A stretch of DNA of 64,000 nucleotides, taken from the NCBI GenBank assembly GCA_040218795.1, contig JAVJQT010000003.1, positions 310,001-374,000 on the forward strand, given 5' to 3'. This document shows, piece by piece, positions 1 to 8,510 of the stretch (within the stretch, counting starts at the first letter, position 1; each line of letters opens with the position of its first letter). This DNA comes from CCMP332 sp040218795 (GTDB lineage: Bacteria > Bacteroidota > Bacteroidia > Cytophagales > CCMP332). The notes beneath the pieces were generated by a model. That model was not told where the DNA came from. It saw only the letters and a list, made by a program, of their open reading frames with translations, and searched no databases. The position numbers were made by a program, and so were the translations under genes.

Positions 1-881
1 ATTCAGCACTTCATTACGGGCAGTCCATTTTTGAAGGAATGAAAGCCTATAAAATGAGCGATGGGAAAATCAGCATTTTTCGTCCTCAAAAGAATTTTCA
101 AAGGATGAATCGTTCGGCCGAGCGAATGTGTATGCCGGCTATTTCAGAAGAATTGTTTTTTGAAGGCATAAGGTCTTTGGTCGATCTCGATCGCGAATGG
201 ATCCCTTCGAAGGAAAATACGTCATTGTATATCAGGCCATTTATGTTTGCCACCGATGAATACATAGGAATCAAACCTTCGGATAATTATCTGTTTATGA
301 TTTTCACATGCCCCGTAGGTGCTTATTATGCAAAACCGGTCAATGTAAAAATTGAAACTAAATACACAAGAGCTGTGGAAGGTGGAACCGGGGCGGCAAA
401 AGCAGCAGGAAATTACGCTGCAAGTTTATTTCCCGCAAGAATTGCCCAAAGAGAAGGCTATCAACAATTGATTTGGACCGATGGAAAAGAGCATAGATTT
501 ATAGAAGAATCCGGTACAATGAATCTAATGTTTGTTGCATCAGATACACTTTATACCGCACCAACCGGTGATACTATTTTGGAAGGTGTAACCAGGGATT
601 CTGTACTTAGCCTTGCAAGGGATTGGGGGATGAAAGTTGAAGAACGAAGAATTCAGGTTTCTGAATTGGTAGATGCTTTAAAAGAAGGACGGGTTCAGGA
701 AGCATTTGGCACAGGTACGGCAGCTACAATTGCGCATATTGCAAGCATAGGATATGAAGATGAGCGCTATGAATTACCGTCGCTTGAGAGCAGGACATTT
801 TCCAATAAGGTACTGGCAACGCTTGAAGGCATTAAAAGAGGCACCAAAGAAGATAAATTCAACTGGAATTATATTTTATAA
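1..881 (+). CDS. ilvE: Branched-chain amino acid aminotransferase (5' partial)
   Basis: PLP enzyme that interconverts leucine, isoleucine or valine with their 2-oxo acids. The gene is cut by the window edge: the frame is open from base 3 and reads SALHYGQSIFEGMKAY, which lies inside the family's N-terminal region, so the ATG at 39 is internal and not the start. The likely PLP-binding lysine is in GAAKAAGNYAAS (residue 121 counted from that ATG). The EESGTMN segment that binds cofactor phosphate in fold-type IV transaminases follows. The C terminus is complete. prfB starts 51 bases downstream with its own candidate promoter element, so the two are probably separate units. Confidence 0.93.
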   Translation, partial: SALHYGQSIFEGMKAYKMSDGKISIFRPQKNFQRMNRSAERMCMPAISEELFFEGIRSLVDLDREWIPSKENTSLYIRPFMFATDEYIGIKPSDNYLFMIFTCPVGAYYAKPVNVKIETKYTRAVEGGTGAAKAAGNYAASLFPARIAQREGYQQLIWTDGKEHRFIEESGTMNLMFVASDTLYTAPTGDTILEGVTRDSVLSLARDWGMKVEERRIQVSELVDALKEGRVQEAFGTGTAATIAHIASIGYEDERYELPSLESRTFSNKVLATLEGIKRGTKEDKFNWNYIL

Positions 882-910
882 TTAGAATCAGACTATACTA
901 ATTTCTGTAG

Positions 911-918
911 TACTTTTG
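911..918 (+). promoter_or_regulatory. Candidate -7 promoter element (TAnnTTTG) for prfB
   Basis: TACTTTTG matches the Bacteroidota -7 consensus TAnnTTTG exactly and sits 15 bases before the prfB ATG. No convincing -33 TTTG was found upstream, so the assignment is tentative. Confidence 0.4.
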
Positions 919-932
919 CAGAAAATTTCATT

Positions 933-2040
933 ATGACATCAGAACAATTGAAGGATGTAAAGGCGCGCTTCACGGCCTTGGGGAGGTATCTTTGACTACG
1001 ATCAGAAAAAAGCTGAAGTAGAAGAGAAAGAACTGATTACAGCACAACCGGATTTTTGGGAAGATCCAAAAAAAGCAGAGGTAGTTCTCAAAGAAATTCA
1101 GTCGATCAAAGTTTGGACCGACTCATTTGAAGCTATCAAAACAGGCATAGAAGACCTGGAAACCTTGTTTGAATTTCTGGAGGAAGGCGAAGGCGATGAG
1201 CAGGAAGTAAATAATCTGCATAAAAAAGTGGCCAAAAAGCTTGAGAATCTCGAATTAAAACGAATGCTAAGCAGGGATGAAGACCGCTTAAACGCAGCAA
1301 TCGAAATAAACCCCGGTGCCGGCGGTACTGAAAGCAATGACTGGGCCGAAATGCTACTCAGAATGTACATCATGTGGGGAGAAAAAAATGGCTACAAAGT
1401 GAAAGAGGTAGATTATCAACCGGGCGATGTAGCAGGTTGCAAATCCGCTACTCTGGAATTTGAAGGTGATTTTGCCTACGGCTATTTGAAATCAGAAAAT
1501 GGAGTTCACCGCTTAGTCAGAATCTCGCCATTTGATTCAGGGGGAAGAAGACATACCAGTTTTGCTTCGGTTTATGTCTATCCTGTGGTCGATGATTCGA
1601 TTAATATTGAGATAAATCCGGCCGATATTACCTGGGAAACGTACAGATCGGGAGGAGCCGGTGGCCAAAATGTAAATAAAGTGGAAACCGCCGTTCGATT
1701 GAGGCACGCACCTTCGGGAATTGTCATTGAATGTCAGCAGGAACGCTCGCAACTTCAAAACAAAGAGAAAGCACTGCAATTGTTAAAGTCAAAATTGTAC
1801 CAGGCAGAAATCGAAAGACAAAATGAAGAACGCGCTAAAATAGAGGGGAATAAGAAAAAGATAGATTTTGGATCCCAGATAAGAAGTTATGTCATGCACC
1901 CTTACAAGCTTGTAAAAGACGTAAGAACGGGCATTGAAAGAAGCGATGTGCAAAATGTGATGGACGGAGATCTTGAAGATTTTATAAAAGCTTTTTTACT
2001 TAGCGATTCGAACAGTAAAACGGAAGAAACTCAATTGTAA
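933..2040 (+). CDS. prfB: Peptide chain release factor 2, made by programmed +1 frameshift
   Basis: RF2 ends translation at UGA and UAA. The first frame starts at ATG 933 and reads MTSEQLKDVKARFTALGRYL, then stops at TGA 993-995. Skipping one base after CTT (990-992) gives GAC TAC GAT and an open frame to 2040, so the full product is about 368 residues, the normal RF2 length. The second frame carries the RF2 stop-recognition tripeptide SPF (1525-1533) and the GGQ peptidyl-tRNA hydrolysis motif (1660-1668). An ORF caller would start the gene at an internal ATG (1165) and lose about 77 residues, including the frameshift leader. Known RF2 biology: low RF2 makes the ribosome pause at the in-frame UGA and shift, which autoregulates synthesis. 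Confidence 0.97.
981..996 (+). promoter_or_regulatory. prfB programmed +1 frameshift site with internal Shine-Dalgarno-like element
   Basis: The site reads GGGAGG TAT CTT TGA C. The slippery CTT is at 990-992, the in-frame stop at 993-995 is followed by C, and a purine-rich GGGAGG lies 3 bases before CTT. This is the arrangement known from Escherichia coli prfB (AGGGGGTATCTTTGAC). The +1 frame enters GAC (Asp), giving the conserved YL-DYD sequence. Confidence 0.95.
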
Positions 2041-2114
2041 AAAAACACGTTCTATGTGGTTACCAATTGTAAGTATGAAGTATATAAAAACGAATTCGAG
2101 GGTAAAGTCCTGAT

Positions 2115-2654
2115 ATGAAAGATCAGGAAATCATCGAAAGCATCCGTCGTGGAGAAGAAGAAACCATCGACAAGTTGTATGCAAAATACTACAACATGAT
2201 GGTGAAATTGGTGACCAAAAACAGTGGCACTGAAGATGAAGCGAAGGATATTTATCAGGATGCCTTGATTGTTTTTTGGCAAAAGGCCATGAAACCCGAA
2301 TTTGTTCTGACATCAAAAGTCAGTACATATATTTACAGTATTTGCAATAATCTGTGGTTAAAAGAGCTCGATCGTAAATCGAGATTGAGTCATGAGCAGC
2401 AGGAAGGTGTTTCCACAATGAGTTGGGACAGTGAAGAACGGAAAAAAGCCATCAATGAATGTATTGCAGAATTGGGTGAAACCTGTAGAAAGGTTTTAAC
2501 TTATTATTATTTTGACGGAATGAGCATGGCAGTCATTGCAGAAAAACTGGGATTTGCCAATGCCGAAACAGCAAAAACAAAAAAATATAAATGCAAAAAA
2601 GCGCTTGATGAAAAAGTTAAGAAAAAATATAAGGCAAGCGACTTTTTAGATTAA
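2115..2654 (+). CDS. RNA polymerase sigma factor, sigma-70 family, ECF type
   Basis: A 179-residue protein with the two ECF regions. Region 2 spans about residues 20-90 and includes DEAKDIYQDALIVFW, the -10-recognition and core-binding part. Region 4 spans about residues 115-165, with the helix-turn-helix FDGMSMAVIAEKLGFANAET. There is no region 1 or 3. The gene is followed after only 3 bases by a single-span membrane protein with a conserved-looking cytoplasmic N terminus, the usual place for an anti-sigma factor. The regulon is unknown; the target promoter cannot be read from this window. Confidence 0.9.
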   Translation: MKDQEIIESIRRGEEETIDKLYAKYYNMMVKLVTKNSGTEDEAKDIYQDALIVFWQKAMKPEFVLTSKVSTYIYSICNNLWLKELDRKSRLSHEQQEGVSTMSWDSEERKKAINECIAELGETCRKVLTYYYFDGMSMAVIAEKLGFANAETAKTKKYKCKKALDEKVKKKYKASDFLD

Positions 2655-2657
2655 TAA

Positions 2658-3566
2658 ATGGACAATTTATCACAAAGGGAAATACTGATTGAGAAATACA
2701 TTTCAGGCGAAATGACTTCGGAGGAGTTGCGTTCATTTGAAAACGAAATGGACAACAACAGCGAATTAAAAGAAGAAGTTTCTTTTCAGAAAGATGTTAT
2801 TTCCTCCTTAAAATTGGAGAGAAAAGCCGCATTGAAAGCAAGAATGGACAATGTGAAAATCCCAAGTCCATACGCATCTTACTATACAGCAGGTATTGCC
2901 TCAGTTGCCCTAATAAGTGGTATCGTATTTTTTAGCACATTCTGGCCAATGGAGGAGAAAAATATAATTTCTCCAAAAGAAGAGCTCACAGAAATCACCG
3001 AAACTATTCCCGAAAATTCCGGTGAAACTATCAATGAAATAATCGCCGAATCGGAATCATCAAACGATGTTGAGAATGAAGCTATCTTAAACACAGAAAA
3101 AGACGAAAACGAAGAGTCGGTTTCGGGCAGAATCATCAAAAAAGAGGTAATCAGTGAAAATCCGGCAAGATTGAAAACTGAAAATAAAACCTTAAATATT
3201 ATTACTCCTAAAGCACCGGAACCCTTATCTGATACCGGAATTTCCAAATCCGATTTGGATAACGATAAGGACGACTTTATCAATTCAGACAAGAGAGAGA
3301 CGAATAAAGTGGAAGTGGAGATAAAAACTTCAAATGATTATAAATTTCACTATCAGTATTATAACAATAAGCTTTTCCTCTATGGAGACTTTAGCAAATC
3401 ACCTTATGAGTTGATTGAGCTAAACAGAGATGATTCCAAAAATCTTTATATGTATTTTAGCGGAAAGTATTTTGCGCTGGAATCCAACCAAATGGACATC
3501 GTCAAATTGAGTCCAATAAGGGATAAAATTATCATCAAAGGGCTCGATAATTTAAGACTTCGATAA
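2658..3566 (+). CDS. Putative anti-sigma factor, single-pass membrane protein
   Basis: A 302-residue protein. The N-terminal about 70 residues (EKYISGEMTSEELRSFENEM...) resemble the short helical cytoplasmic domain of Bacteroidota anti-sigma factors and carry no zinc-binding HxxxCxxC motif. One membrane span lies at about residues 73-95 (TAGIASVALISGIVFFSTFW). It is followed by a long acidic, low-complexity Glu/Ser/Asn-rich stretch and then a folded-looking C-terminal domain of about 90 residues outside the membrane. It starts 3 bases after the ECF sigma gene, so the two are almost certainly co-transcribed. The function is inferred from context and topology. Confidence 0.7.
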   Translation: MDNLSQREILIEKYISGEMTSEELRSFENEMDNNSELKEEVSFQKDVISSLKLERKAALKARMDNVKIPSPYASYYTAGIASVALISGIVFFSTFWPMEEKNIISPKEELTEITETIPENSGETINEIIAESESSNDVENEAILNTEKDENEESVSGRIIKKEVISENPARLKTENKTLNIITPKAPEPLSDTGISKSDLDNDKDDFINSDKRETNKVEVEIKTSNDYKFHYQYYNNKLFLYGDFSKSPYELIELNRDDSKNLYMYFSGKYFALESNQMDIVKLSPIRDKIIIKGLDNLRLR

Positions 3567-3594
3567 TCTTTATATTCTTTTATCTACAGATTAC

Positions 3595-3602
3595 TAAATT
3601 TG
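3595..3602 (+). promoter_or_regulatory. Candidate -7 promoter element for the ftsX-uppP-truB-ribF run
   Basis: TAAATTTG matches TAnnTTTG exactly and lies 19 bases before the TTG start codon of ftsX, in the 55-base gap after the anti-sigma gene. No clear -33 TTTG is present at the expected distance. Confidence 0.4.
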
Positions 3603-3621
3603 TCACTCAATTACAGAGAAC

Positions 3622-4518
3622 TTGACAAATAAATCGAAAACCAAGAAAAAAATAAGATTGGGAAGCTATCCTGCATTAAGCGTAATGACAGGCATTACTT
3701 TGGCGCTTTTAATACTTGGTGCATTCGGAATAATACTGGTGCACGCCGGTAAATTTTCTCAGATCGTAAGGGAAAATGTTGAAATTCAAGTCTATCTTCA
3801 TAAAACAGTCACTGAAAATCAGCGCAGTAAAATCAAACAGGAATTGCTATCTAAAGCATTTTTGGCTGTAAAAGAAAATCAACCTGCCATCCAATTTATT
3901 TCTAAAGAAGATGCTGCTCAGTCATTTATAGATGATACGGGAGAAGATTTTTTTTCAATCCTGGATAATAATCCACTTCACGATGCTTTTATAATCAATG
4001 TAAAACCTGAATACATTGAAGAAGCGAAAATGAAACGCATAAAAAAGGATTTGGAGGAAATTAGCGGTGTATTTGAAGCGCATTATGTTGAAAACCTGGT
4101 CAATGATATTAATAGCAATATTCAAAAAGCCGGAATAATTCTATTTGTACTCTTCTTATTGTTTTTATTCACTTCAGTGATTCTAATCAATAATACCATT
4201 AAACTCGCATTATTTTCGCAACGATTTCTTATCCGGAGCATGCAATTAGTTGGTGCAAAACCCTGGTTTATCCAAAGACCATTTCTGCTTCGAGCCAGCT
4301 TACACGGGCTCTTCAGCGGGCTTATTGCCTCACTTTTAATCATTGTATTGCTTTATTATTCCTACAGGGAAATAGAAGATCTTAAAATGTTATACGATCA
4401 AGAGAGTTTAATTATAGTTTTTTCTTCAATTTTGATCGTTGGAATGGTCATCGGCTTTAGCAGCTCATTCAGAGCCATTAATAAATATCTTAAAATGTCA
4501 TTAGACGAATTGTACTAA
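3622..4518 (+). CDS. ftsX: Cell division permease FtsX
   Basis: FtsX is the membrane partner of the ATPase FtsE; it couples septal ring function to activation of cell-wall hydrolases. The 298-residue protein has the family layout: a basic N terminus, TM1 at about residues 17-40, an extracytoplasmic domain to about residue 170 (VEIQVYLHKT...), and then three membrane spans at about residues 173-195, 224-250 and 262-285. The start is TTG at 3622. No in-frame ATG lies between the previous stop and TM1, and the KSKTKKK stretch fits a cytoplasmic N terminus. ftsE is not adjacent, which is common in Bacteroidota. Confidence 0.9.
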   Translation: MTNKSKTKKKIRLGSYPALSVMTGITLALLILGAFGIILVHAGKFSQIVRENVEIQVYLHKTVTENQRSKIKQELLSKAFLAVKENQPAIQFISKEDAAQSFIDDTGEDFFSILDNNPLHDAFIINVKPEYIEEAKMKRIKKDLEEISGVFEAHYVENLVNDINSNIQKAGIILFVLFLLFLFTSVILINNTIKLALFSQRFLIRSMQLVGAKPWFIQRPFLLRASLHGLFSGLIASLLIIVLLYYSYREIEDLKMLYDQESLIIVFSSILIVGMVIGFSSSFRAINKYLKMSLDELY

Positions 4519-4521
4519 ATC

Positions 4522-4737
4522 ATGAGTGATAACAATCAATTGCCCTTTGGTAAAAATAATTACATCCTAATGCTTATCGGCTTGGGTATATTAATTCTTG
4601 GAATGATCCTGATGAGTTTGGATAATGAAGAATTCGGTTTTGGATTCCTCGGCCTTACTTTAGGACCCGTCATTGTGCTGATAGGTTTTGCATTTCAGTT
4701 TTACGCCATCCTTAAAAAACCCAAATCAGATAAATGA
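4522..4737 (+). CDS. DUF3098 small membrane protein
   Basis: A 71-residue protein with two hydrophobic spans (about residues 13-31 and 39-64) separated by a short acidic turn (DNEEFGF). This family is found almost only in Bacteroidota, between ftsX and uppP, and its function is unknown. It starts 3 bases after ftsX. Its TGA stop overlaps the uppP ATG (ATGA, 4734-4737), so translation is probably coupled. Confidence 0.85.
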   Translation: MSDNNQLPFGKNNYILMLIGLGILILGMILMSLDNEEFGFGFLGLTLGPVIVLIGFAFQFYAILKKPKSDK

Positions 4738-5525
4738 CATGGTTTGAAGCCCTGATTCTGGGAATCATTCAGGGACTCACGGAATTTTTGCCCATCAGCA
4801 GTAGTGGGCATCTTGAATTGGGGAAATTTCTATTGGGAGGTTCGGAAATTCCTGAAGAAAGCCTGCTTTTCACAGTAATCGTTCATGGCGCCACAGCCCT
4901 TAGTACCATTGTTGTGTTCAGAAAGGACATTGGTCAAATTATCGCCGGATTGTTTAAATTCAATAGCAATGAAGAATTTAAATTTTCAGTAAAAATTATC
5001 ATTTCCATGCTTCCTGCTGTATTTGTAGGCCTGGTCTTTGAAGACTTCATTGAAAATTTATTTTCCGGAAATATTTTACTTGTATCCGCCATGCTGATCC
5101 TGACCGGCTTGCTTCTTTTTCTGGCCGATAAAGCAAAGAAGACGGAGAAATCTGTAAGCTATCTTCATGCCCTTATCATAGGAATTTCTCAGGCCATAGC
5201 GATATTGCCCGGTATTTCGCGTTCGGGAGCAACAATTTCTACTTCAGTATTATTGGGTATTGATCGCTCCAAAGCAGCGAGATTTTCTTTCTTAATGGTG
5301 GTTCCACTTATCATTGGAAAAATTTCTAAAGACCTTCTTGACGGCACACTCTTGGCTCAGGAAGATTCTTTTCTGGTTTTGGGTATAGGCTTTATTGCGG
5401 CTTTCATTGCCGGGCTTTTTGCCTGCACCTGGATGATTGCCCTGGTTAAAAGGAGCAAACTCAAATACTTTGCTTTTTATTGTTTTGTTGTTGGCGGCAT
5501 TTTCCTGATTTTTCAATTGCTATGA
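4734..5525 (+). CDS. uppP: Undecaprenyl-diphosphatase UppP (BacA)
   Basis: Integral membrane phosphatase that recycles undecaprenyl pyrophosphate to the monophosphate carrier used for peptidoglycan and other surface polymers. At 263 residues it has the usual length. Both family signatures are present: GLTEFLPISSSGHLELG near the N terminus (about residues 14-30) and PGISRSGATISTSVLLG at about residues 160-176, which together form the active site. It overlaps the DUF3098 gene by 4 bases at the 5' end and truB by 4 bases at the 3' end (ATGA). Confidence 0.95.
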   Translation: MTWFEALILGIIQGLTEFLPISSSGHLELGKFLLGGSEIPEESLLFTVIVHGATALSTIVVFRKDIGQIIAGLFKFNSNEEFKFSVKIIISMLPAVFVGLVFEDFIENLFSGNILLVSAMLILTGLLLFLADKAKKTEKSVSYLHALIIGISQAIAILPGISRSGATISTSVLLGIDRSKAARFSFLMVVPLIIGKISKDLLDGTLLAQEDSFLVLGIGFIAAFIAGLFACTWMIALVKRSKLKYFAFYCFVVGGIFLIFQLL

Positions 5526-6208
5526 AAAATTCTCCGGATCAATTTGATTTTACCAAAGGAGAATTGGTATTGATAAATAAACCACTGACCTGGACCTCCT
5601 TTGATGTGGTTAAAAAAATCCGTTTTACCGTAAAACAAAAAAAAGTAGGCCATGCCGGCACACTTGACCCATTGGCTGATGGCTTGCTTATAATAGCAAT
5701 AGGACCGGCAACCAAGCAGATCAATGAATTACAGGTATTAAATAAAAGCTATACGGGAATTTTTGAGATAGGCAAAACCACACCGTCCTATGACCTTGAA
5801 ACAGATTTTGATTCAGAAAGTGATTTCGGGCATATCATTCGGGAAGATCTGGATAAAGCAGTAATGGAATTGACGGGAGAAATAGAACAAAGGCCTCCCC
5901 TCTTCTCTGCGATCAAACACGAAGGTAAACGCGCTTATAAAAAGGCCCGACAGGGAGAAAACATCGTTCTGGATGCCCGAAAAGTTAACATTGAAGAATT
6001 TAAATTGACAAAAGTTGATTTACCGGAAGTACATTTTGAAGTAAAATGTTCAAAAGGCACTTATATTCGGAGTCTGGCCCAGGATTTTGGTAATATCCTA
6101 AAAACAGGCGCATATTTGAAACAATTGACCAGGACAGCCATAGGAGATTATCAATTAAAAGATGCCTATGAACTGGAAGATTTTATTAAAATATTCAGGC
6201 CTGAATGA
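5522..6208 (+). CDS. truB: tRNA pseudouridine(55) synthase TruB
   Basis: TruB isomerises U55 to pseudouridine in the T loop of tRNAs. I choose the ATG at 5522, which overlaps the uppP stop as ATGA and gives 228 residues. An in-frame ATG at 5480 would add 14 residues unlike the family and lies inside uppP. The conserved KVGHAGTLDPLADGLL contains the catalytic aspartate (D49), and NKPLTWTSFDVV matches the family N terminus. The 3' end overlaps ribF by 4 bases (ATGA at 6205). Confidence 0.95.
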   Translation: MKNSPDQFDFTKGELVLINKPLTWTSFDVVKKIRFTVKQKKVGHAGTLDPLADGLLIIAIGPATKQINELQVLNKSYTGIFEIGKTTPSYDLETDFDSESDFGHIIREDLDKAVMELTGEIEQRPPLFSAIKHEGKRAYKKARQGENIVLDARKVNIEEFKLTKVDLPEVHFEVKCSKGTYIRSLAQDFGNILKTGAYLKQLTRTAIGDYQLKDAYELEDFIKIFRPE

Positions 6209-7146
6209 AAGTCTTTTACGGACTCGAGCATATCGAAAAAATACCCAATGCCGTGGTTACCAGCGGTACATTTGATGGGGTTCACATCGGCCATCAGAAG
6301 ATATTACAAAGGATTTCCGAAACAGCCAAAAAAGACAATGGCTATTCCGTACTGATTACCTTTTGGCCACATCCGAGACTGGTGCTCGACCAAAACAACA
6401 GTCAACTTAAATTATTAAGTACCATCGATGAGAAAATTGAACTACTGCGTTCTTTTGGACTGGACTATCTGGTTGTGATCCCCTTTACCAGGGCTTTTTC
6501 TAAGTTGAGCTCCTTTCAATTTGTCAATGACATACTTGTAGAGACCATTGGAACAAAGAAATTGATCATAGGCTATGATCATCACTTTGGAAGAAACCGC
6601 GAAGGAAGTTTTGAATATTTAAATGAAAATGCCAAAAAATTTGGTTTTAGCGTTGAGGAAATATCAAGACAGGATATCGATGACATCGGGATAAGCTCTA
6701 CAAAAATTCGGAATTCGCTTTTGAATCACAATATTTCTGTCGCCAATGATTTTTTAGGAAGGCCTTATGAGATACGCGGAAAAGTAGTGCATGGAGATTC
6801 AAGAGGAAAGGAAATGGGTTTTCCAACTGCCAATGTAGAGATCAAGGAAGATTATAAATTAATTCCCTGTGATGGCGTATATGCCGTAGAGGTTGAATTT
6901 TATGGCTCGGAATTTTATGGCATGTTGAATATAGGCATGCGCCCTACCGTAGACGGCAAGAAAAAACAAATGGAGGTCCACATATTTGATTTCAATCAGG
7001 AAATATATGGTGAAACATTGATTATTCGATTTCTCGATTTTATTCGCATTGAAAAAAAATTTTCCGATATTCAGGAATTGAAGATGCAACTCGATACGGA
7101 TATGAAAACCGTTAAGGAAAGAATTAAAAAAATCAATAAAACATGA
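6205..7146 (+). CDS. ribF: Bifunctional riboflavin kinase / FAD synthetase
   Basis: RibF phosphorylates riboflavin to FMN and adenylylates FMN to FAD. The 313-residue protein has an N-terminal FAD synthetase nucleotidyltransferase domain (about residues 1-180) with TFDGVHIGHQKIL, the HxGH-type motif, and IGYDHHFG. The C-terminal riboflavin kinase domain (about 185-310) has GKEMGFPTANVE. The truB-ribF pairing is widespread in bacteria. Its stop overlaps the next gene's ATG (ATGA, 7143-7146). No FMN riboswitch lies upstream. Confidence 0.95.
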   Translation: MKVFYGLEHIEKIPNAVVTSGTFDGVHIGHQKILQRISETAKKDNGYSVLITFWPHPRLVLDQNNSQLKLLSTIDEKIELLRSFGLDYLVVIPFTRAFSKLSSFQFVNDILVETIGTKKLIIGYDHHFGRNREGSFEYLNENAKKFGFSVEEISRQDIDDIGISSTKIRNSLLNHNISVANDFLGRPYEIRGKVVHGDSRGKEMGFPTANVEIKEDYKLIPCDGVYAVEVEFYGSEFYGMLNIGMRPTVDGKKKQMEVHIFDFNQEIYGETLIIRFLDFIRIEKKFSDIQELKMQLDTDMKTVKERIKKINKT

Positions 7147-7844
7147 TCAATAAAACGGTTTCCAATGCAGAAGAAGCAGTAAAAGACATCCCATCAGGAT
7201 GCACATTGATGATGGGAGGTTTTGGGCTTTGCGGTATTCCGGAAAACAGCATTGCTGCGCTTTTAAAAACCGGTGTCAAGGATCTCACGGTTATTAGCAA
7301 TAATGCAGGTGTGGATGGTTTTGGGATAGGATTACTTCTTCAAACACGCCAGGTGAAAAAAATGATTTCATCCTATGTTGGCGAAAACGCTGAATTTGAA
7401 AGACAATTACTCTCCGGTGAATTAGAAGTAGATTTGATTCCTCAGGGTTCTTTGGCAGAAAGAGTGAGAGCCGGCGGTGCGGGAATTCCCGCATTTTTTA
7501 CACCGGCAGGTTATGGCACAGAAGTGTCTGAAGGAAAGGAAACCCGCGATTTCAACGGAAAAATGCACATCCTGGAATCCTGGCTTAAAGCCGATTTTTC
7601 GCTTGTGAAAGCCTGGAAAGGTGATACTGCAGGCAACCTGGTTTTCAAAGGAACAGCCAGAAATTTCAACCCAATGATGGCTGCAGCCGGAAATATTTGT
7701 ATCGCTGAGGTTGAAGAACTCGTTCCCGCCGGAGAATTGGATCCCAATTATATTCATACGCCCGGGATCTATGTACAGCGAATTTTTCAGGGTAAGAATT
7801 ATGAAAAAAGAATTGAACAAAGAACCATAAGCGAAAGAAAATAA
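7143..7844 (+). CDS. 3-oxoacid CoA-transferase subunit A (SCOT-like)
   Basis: Alpha subunit of a class I CoA-transferase. With the B subunit it moves CoA between succinyl-CoA and acetoacetate or a related 3-oxo acid. The 233-residue protein carries the glycine-rich CoA-binding N terminus (PSGCTLMMGGFGLCGIPENSI) and the family segment GGAGIPAFFTPAGYGT. The B subunit follows after 2 bases. The tight coupling to ribF (ATGA overlap) appears positional, since the enzymes are not metabolically linked. The exact substrate cannot be read from sequence; succinyl-CoA:3-ketoacid is the common assignment. Confidence 0.9.
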   Translation: MINKTVSNAEEAVKDIPSGCTLMMGGFGLCGIPENSIAALLKTGVKDLTVISNNAGVDGFGIGLLLQTRQVKKMISSYVGENAEFERQLLSGELEVDLIPQGSLAERVRAGGAGIPAFFTPAGYGTEVSEGKETRDFNGKMHILESWLKADFSLVKAWKGDTAGNLVFKGTARNFNPMMAAAGNICIAEVEELVPAGELDPNYIHTPGIYVQRIFQGKNYEKRIEQRTISERK

Positions 7845-7846
7845 GC

Positions 7847-8509
7847 ATGAGTCTTGACAAACACGGAATTGCAAAACGCATCTCCAAGGAGGTGAAAAAC
7901 GGTTATTATGTAAATCTTGGAATCGGTATTCCAACACTTGTGGCCAATTACATCCCCGACGGTATGGAGGTGGTATTGCAGTCTGAAAATGGACTTCTTG
8001 GAATCGGCCCTTTTCCGTTTGAAGAAGATGTAGATGCCGACCTGATTAATGCAGGTAAACAGACGGTAACCATGCTCAAAGGTTCCTCTTTGTTTAGTTC
8101 ATCGGAAAGCTTTGCGATGATCCGGGGTGGCCATGTGCATTTGACCATATTGGGTGCAATGGAAGTCTCTGAAAATGGCGATATCGCCAATTGGAAAATA
8201 CCGGGTAAAATGGTTAAAGGCATGGGTGGTGCTATGGATTTGGTCGCCTCTGCGGAAAACATAATTGTTGCCATGCAACATACCAATCGCGCCGGTGAAT
8301 CTAAATTACTCAAAGAATGTTCCTTGCCACTAACAGGCGTAAATTGTGTTAAAAAAATTGTTACCAACCTGGCCGTCCTTGAAGTATTACCCGAAAGAGG
8401 ATTTAAATTAATTGAGAGGGCACCCGGTGTTAGCGTTGAAGAAATAAAAAATGCAACGGAGGGTAAATTACTGGTTGAAGGTAATATACCTGAAATGAAA
8501 TTAGACTAA
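7847..8509 (+). CDS. 3-oxoacid CoA-transferase subunit B (SCOT-like)
   Basis: Beta subunit of the class I CoA-transferase, 220 residues. It holds the catalytic glutamate that forms the glutamyl-CoA thioester: E47 in the motif SENGLLGIGP. The N terminus (ISKEVKNGYYVNLGIGIPTL) and C terminus (FKLIERAPGVSVEEI) are typical of the family. It lies 2 bases after subunit A and is followed after 1 base by the M48 peptidase gene, so the three are probably on one transcript. Confidence 0.92.
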   Translation: MSLDKHGIAKRISKEVKNGYYVNLGIGIPTLVANYIPDGMEVVLQSENGLLGIGPFPFEEDVDADLINAGKQTVTMLKGSSLFSSSESFAMIRGGHVHLTILGAMEVSENGDIANWKIPGKMVKGMGGAMDLVASAENIIVAMQHTNRAGESKLLKECSLPLTGVNCVKKIVTNLAVLEVLPERGFKLIERAPGVSVEEIKNATEGKLLVEGNIPEMKLD

Positions 8510-8510
8510 A

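Noticed and set aside
1165..2040. prfB as a shorter 291-residue gene starting at an internal ATG
   Set aside because: The frameshift site at 981-996 and the conserved RF2 N-terminal sequence show that the protein begins at 933 in another frame.
2882..3292. A 136-codon leftward open frame inside the anti-sigma-like gene
   Set aside because: It mirrors the Glu/Ser-rich low-complexity part of the real gene, giving Ser/Phe-rich antisense sequence with no support.
7422..7937. A 171-codon leftward open frame across the CoA-transferase genes
   Set aside because: It spans two confirmed genes on the other strand, has no recognisable domain, and is Phe/Cys/His-rich in the way antisense shadows usually are.
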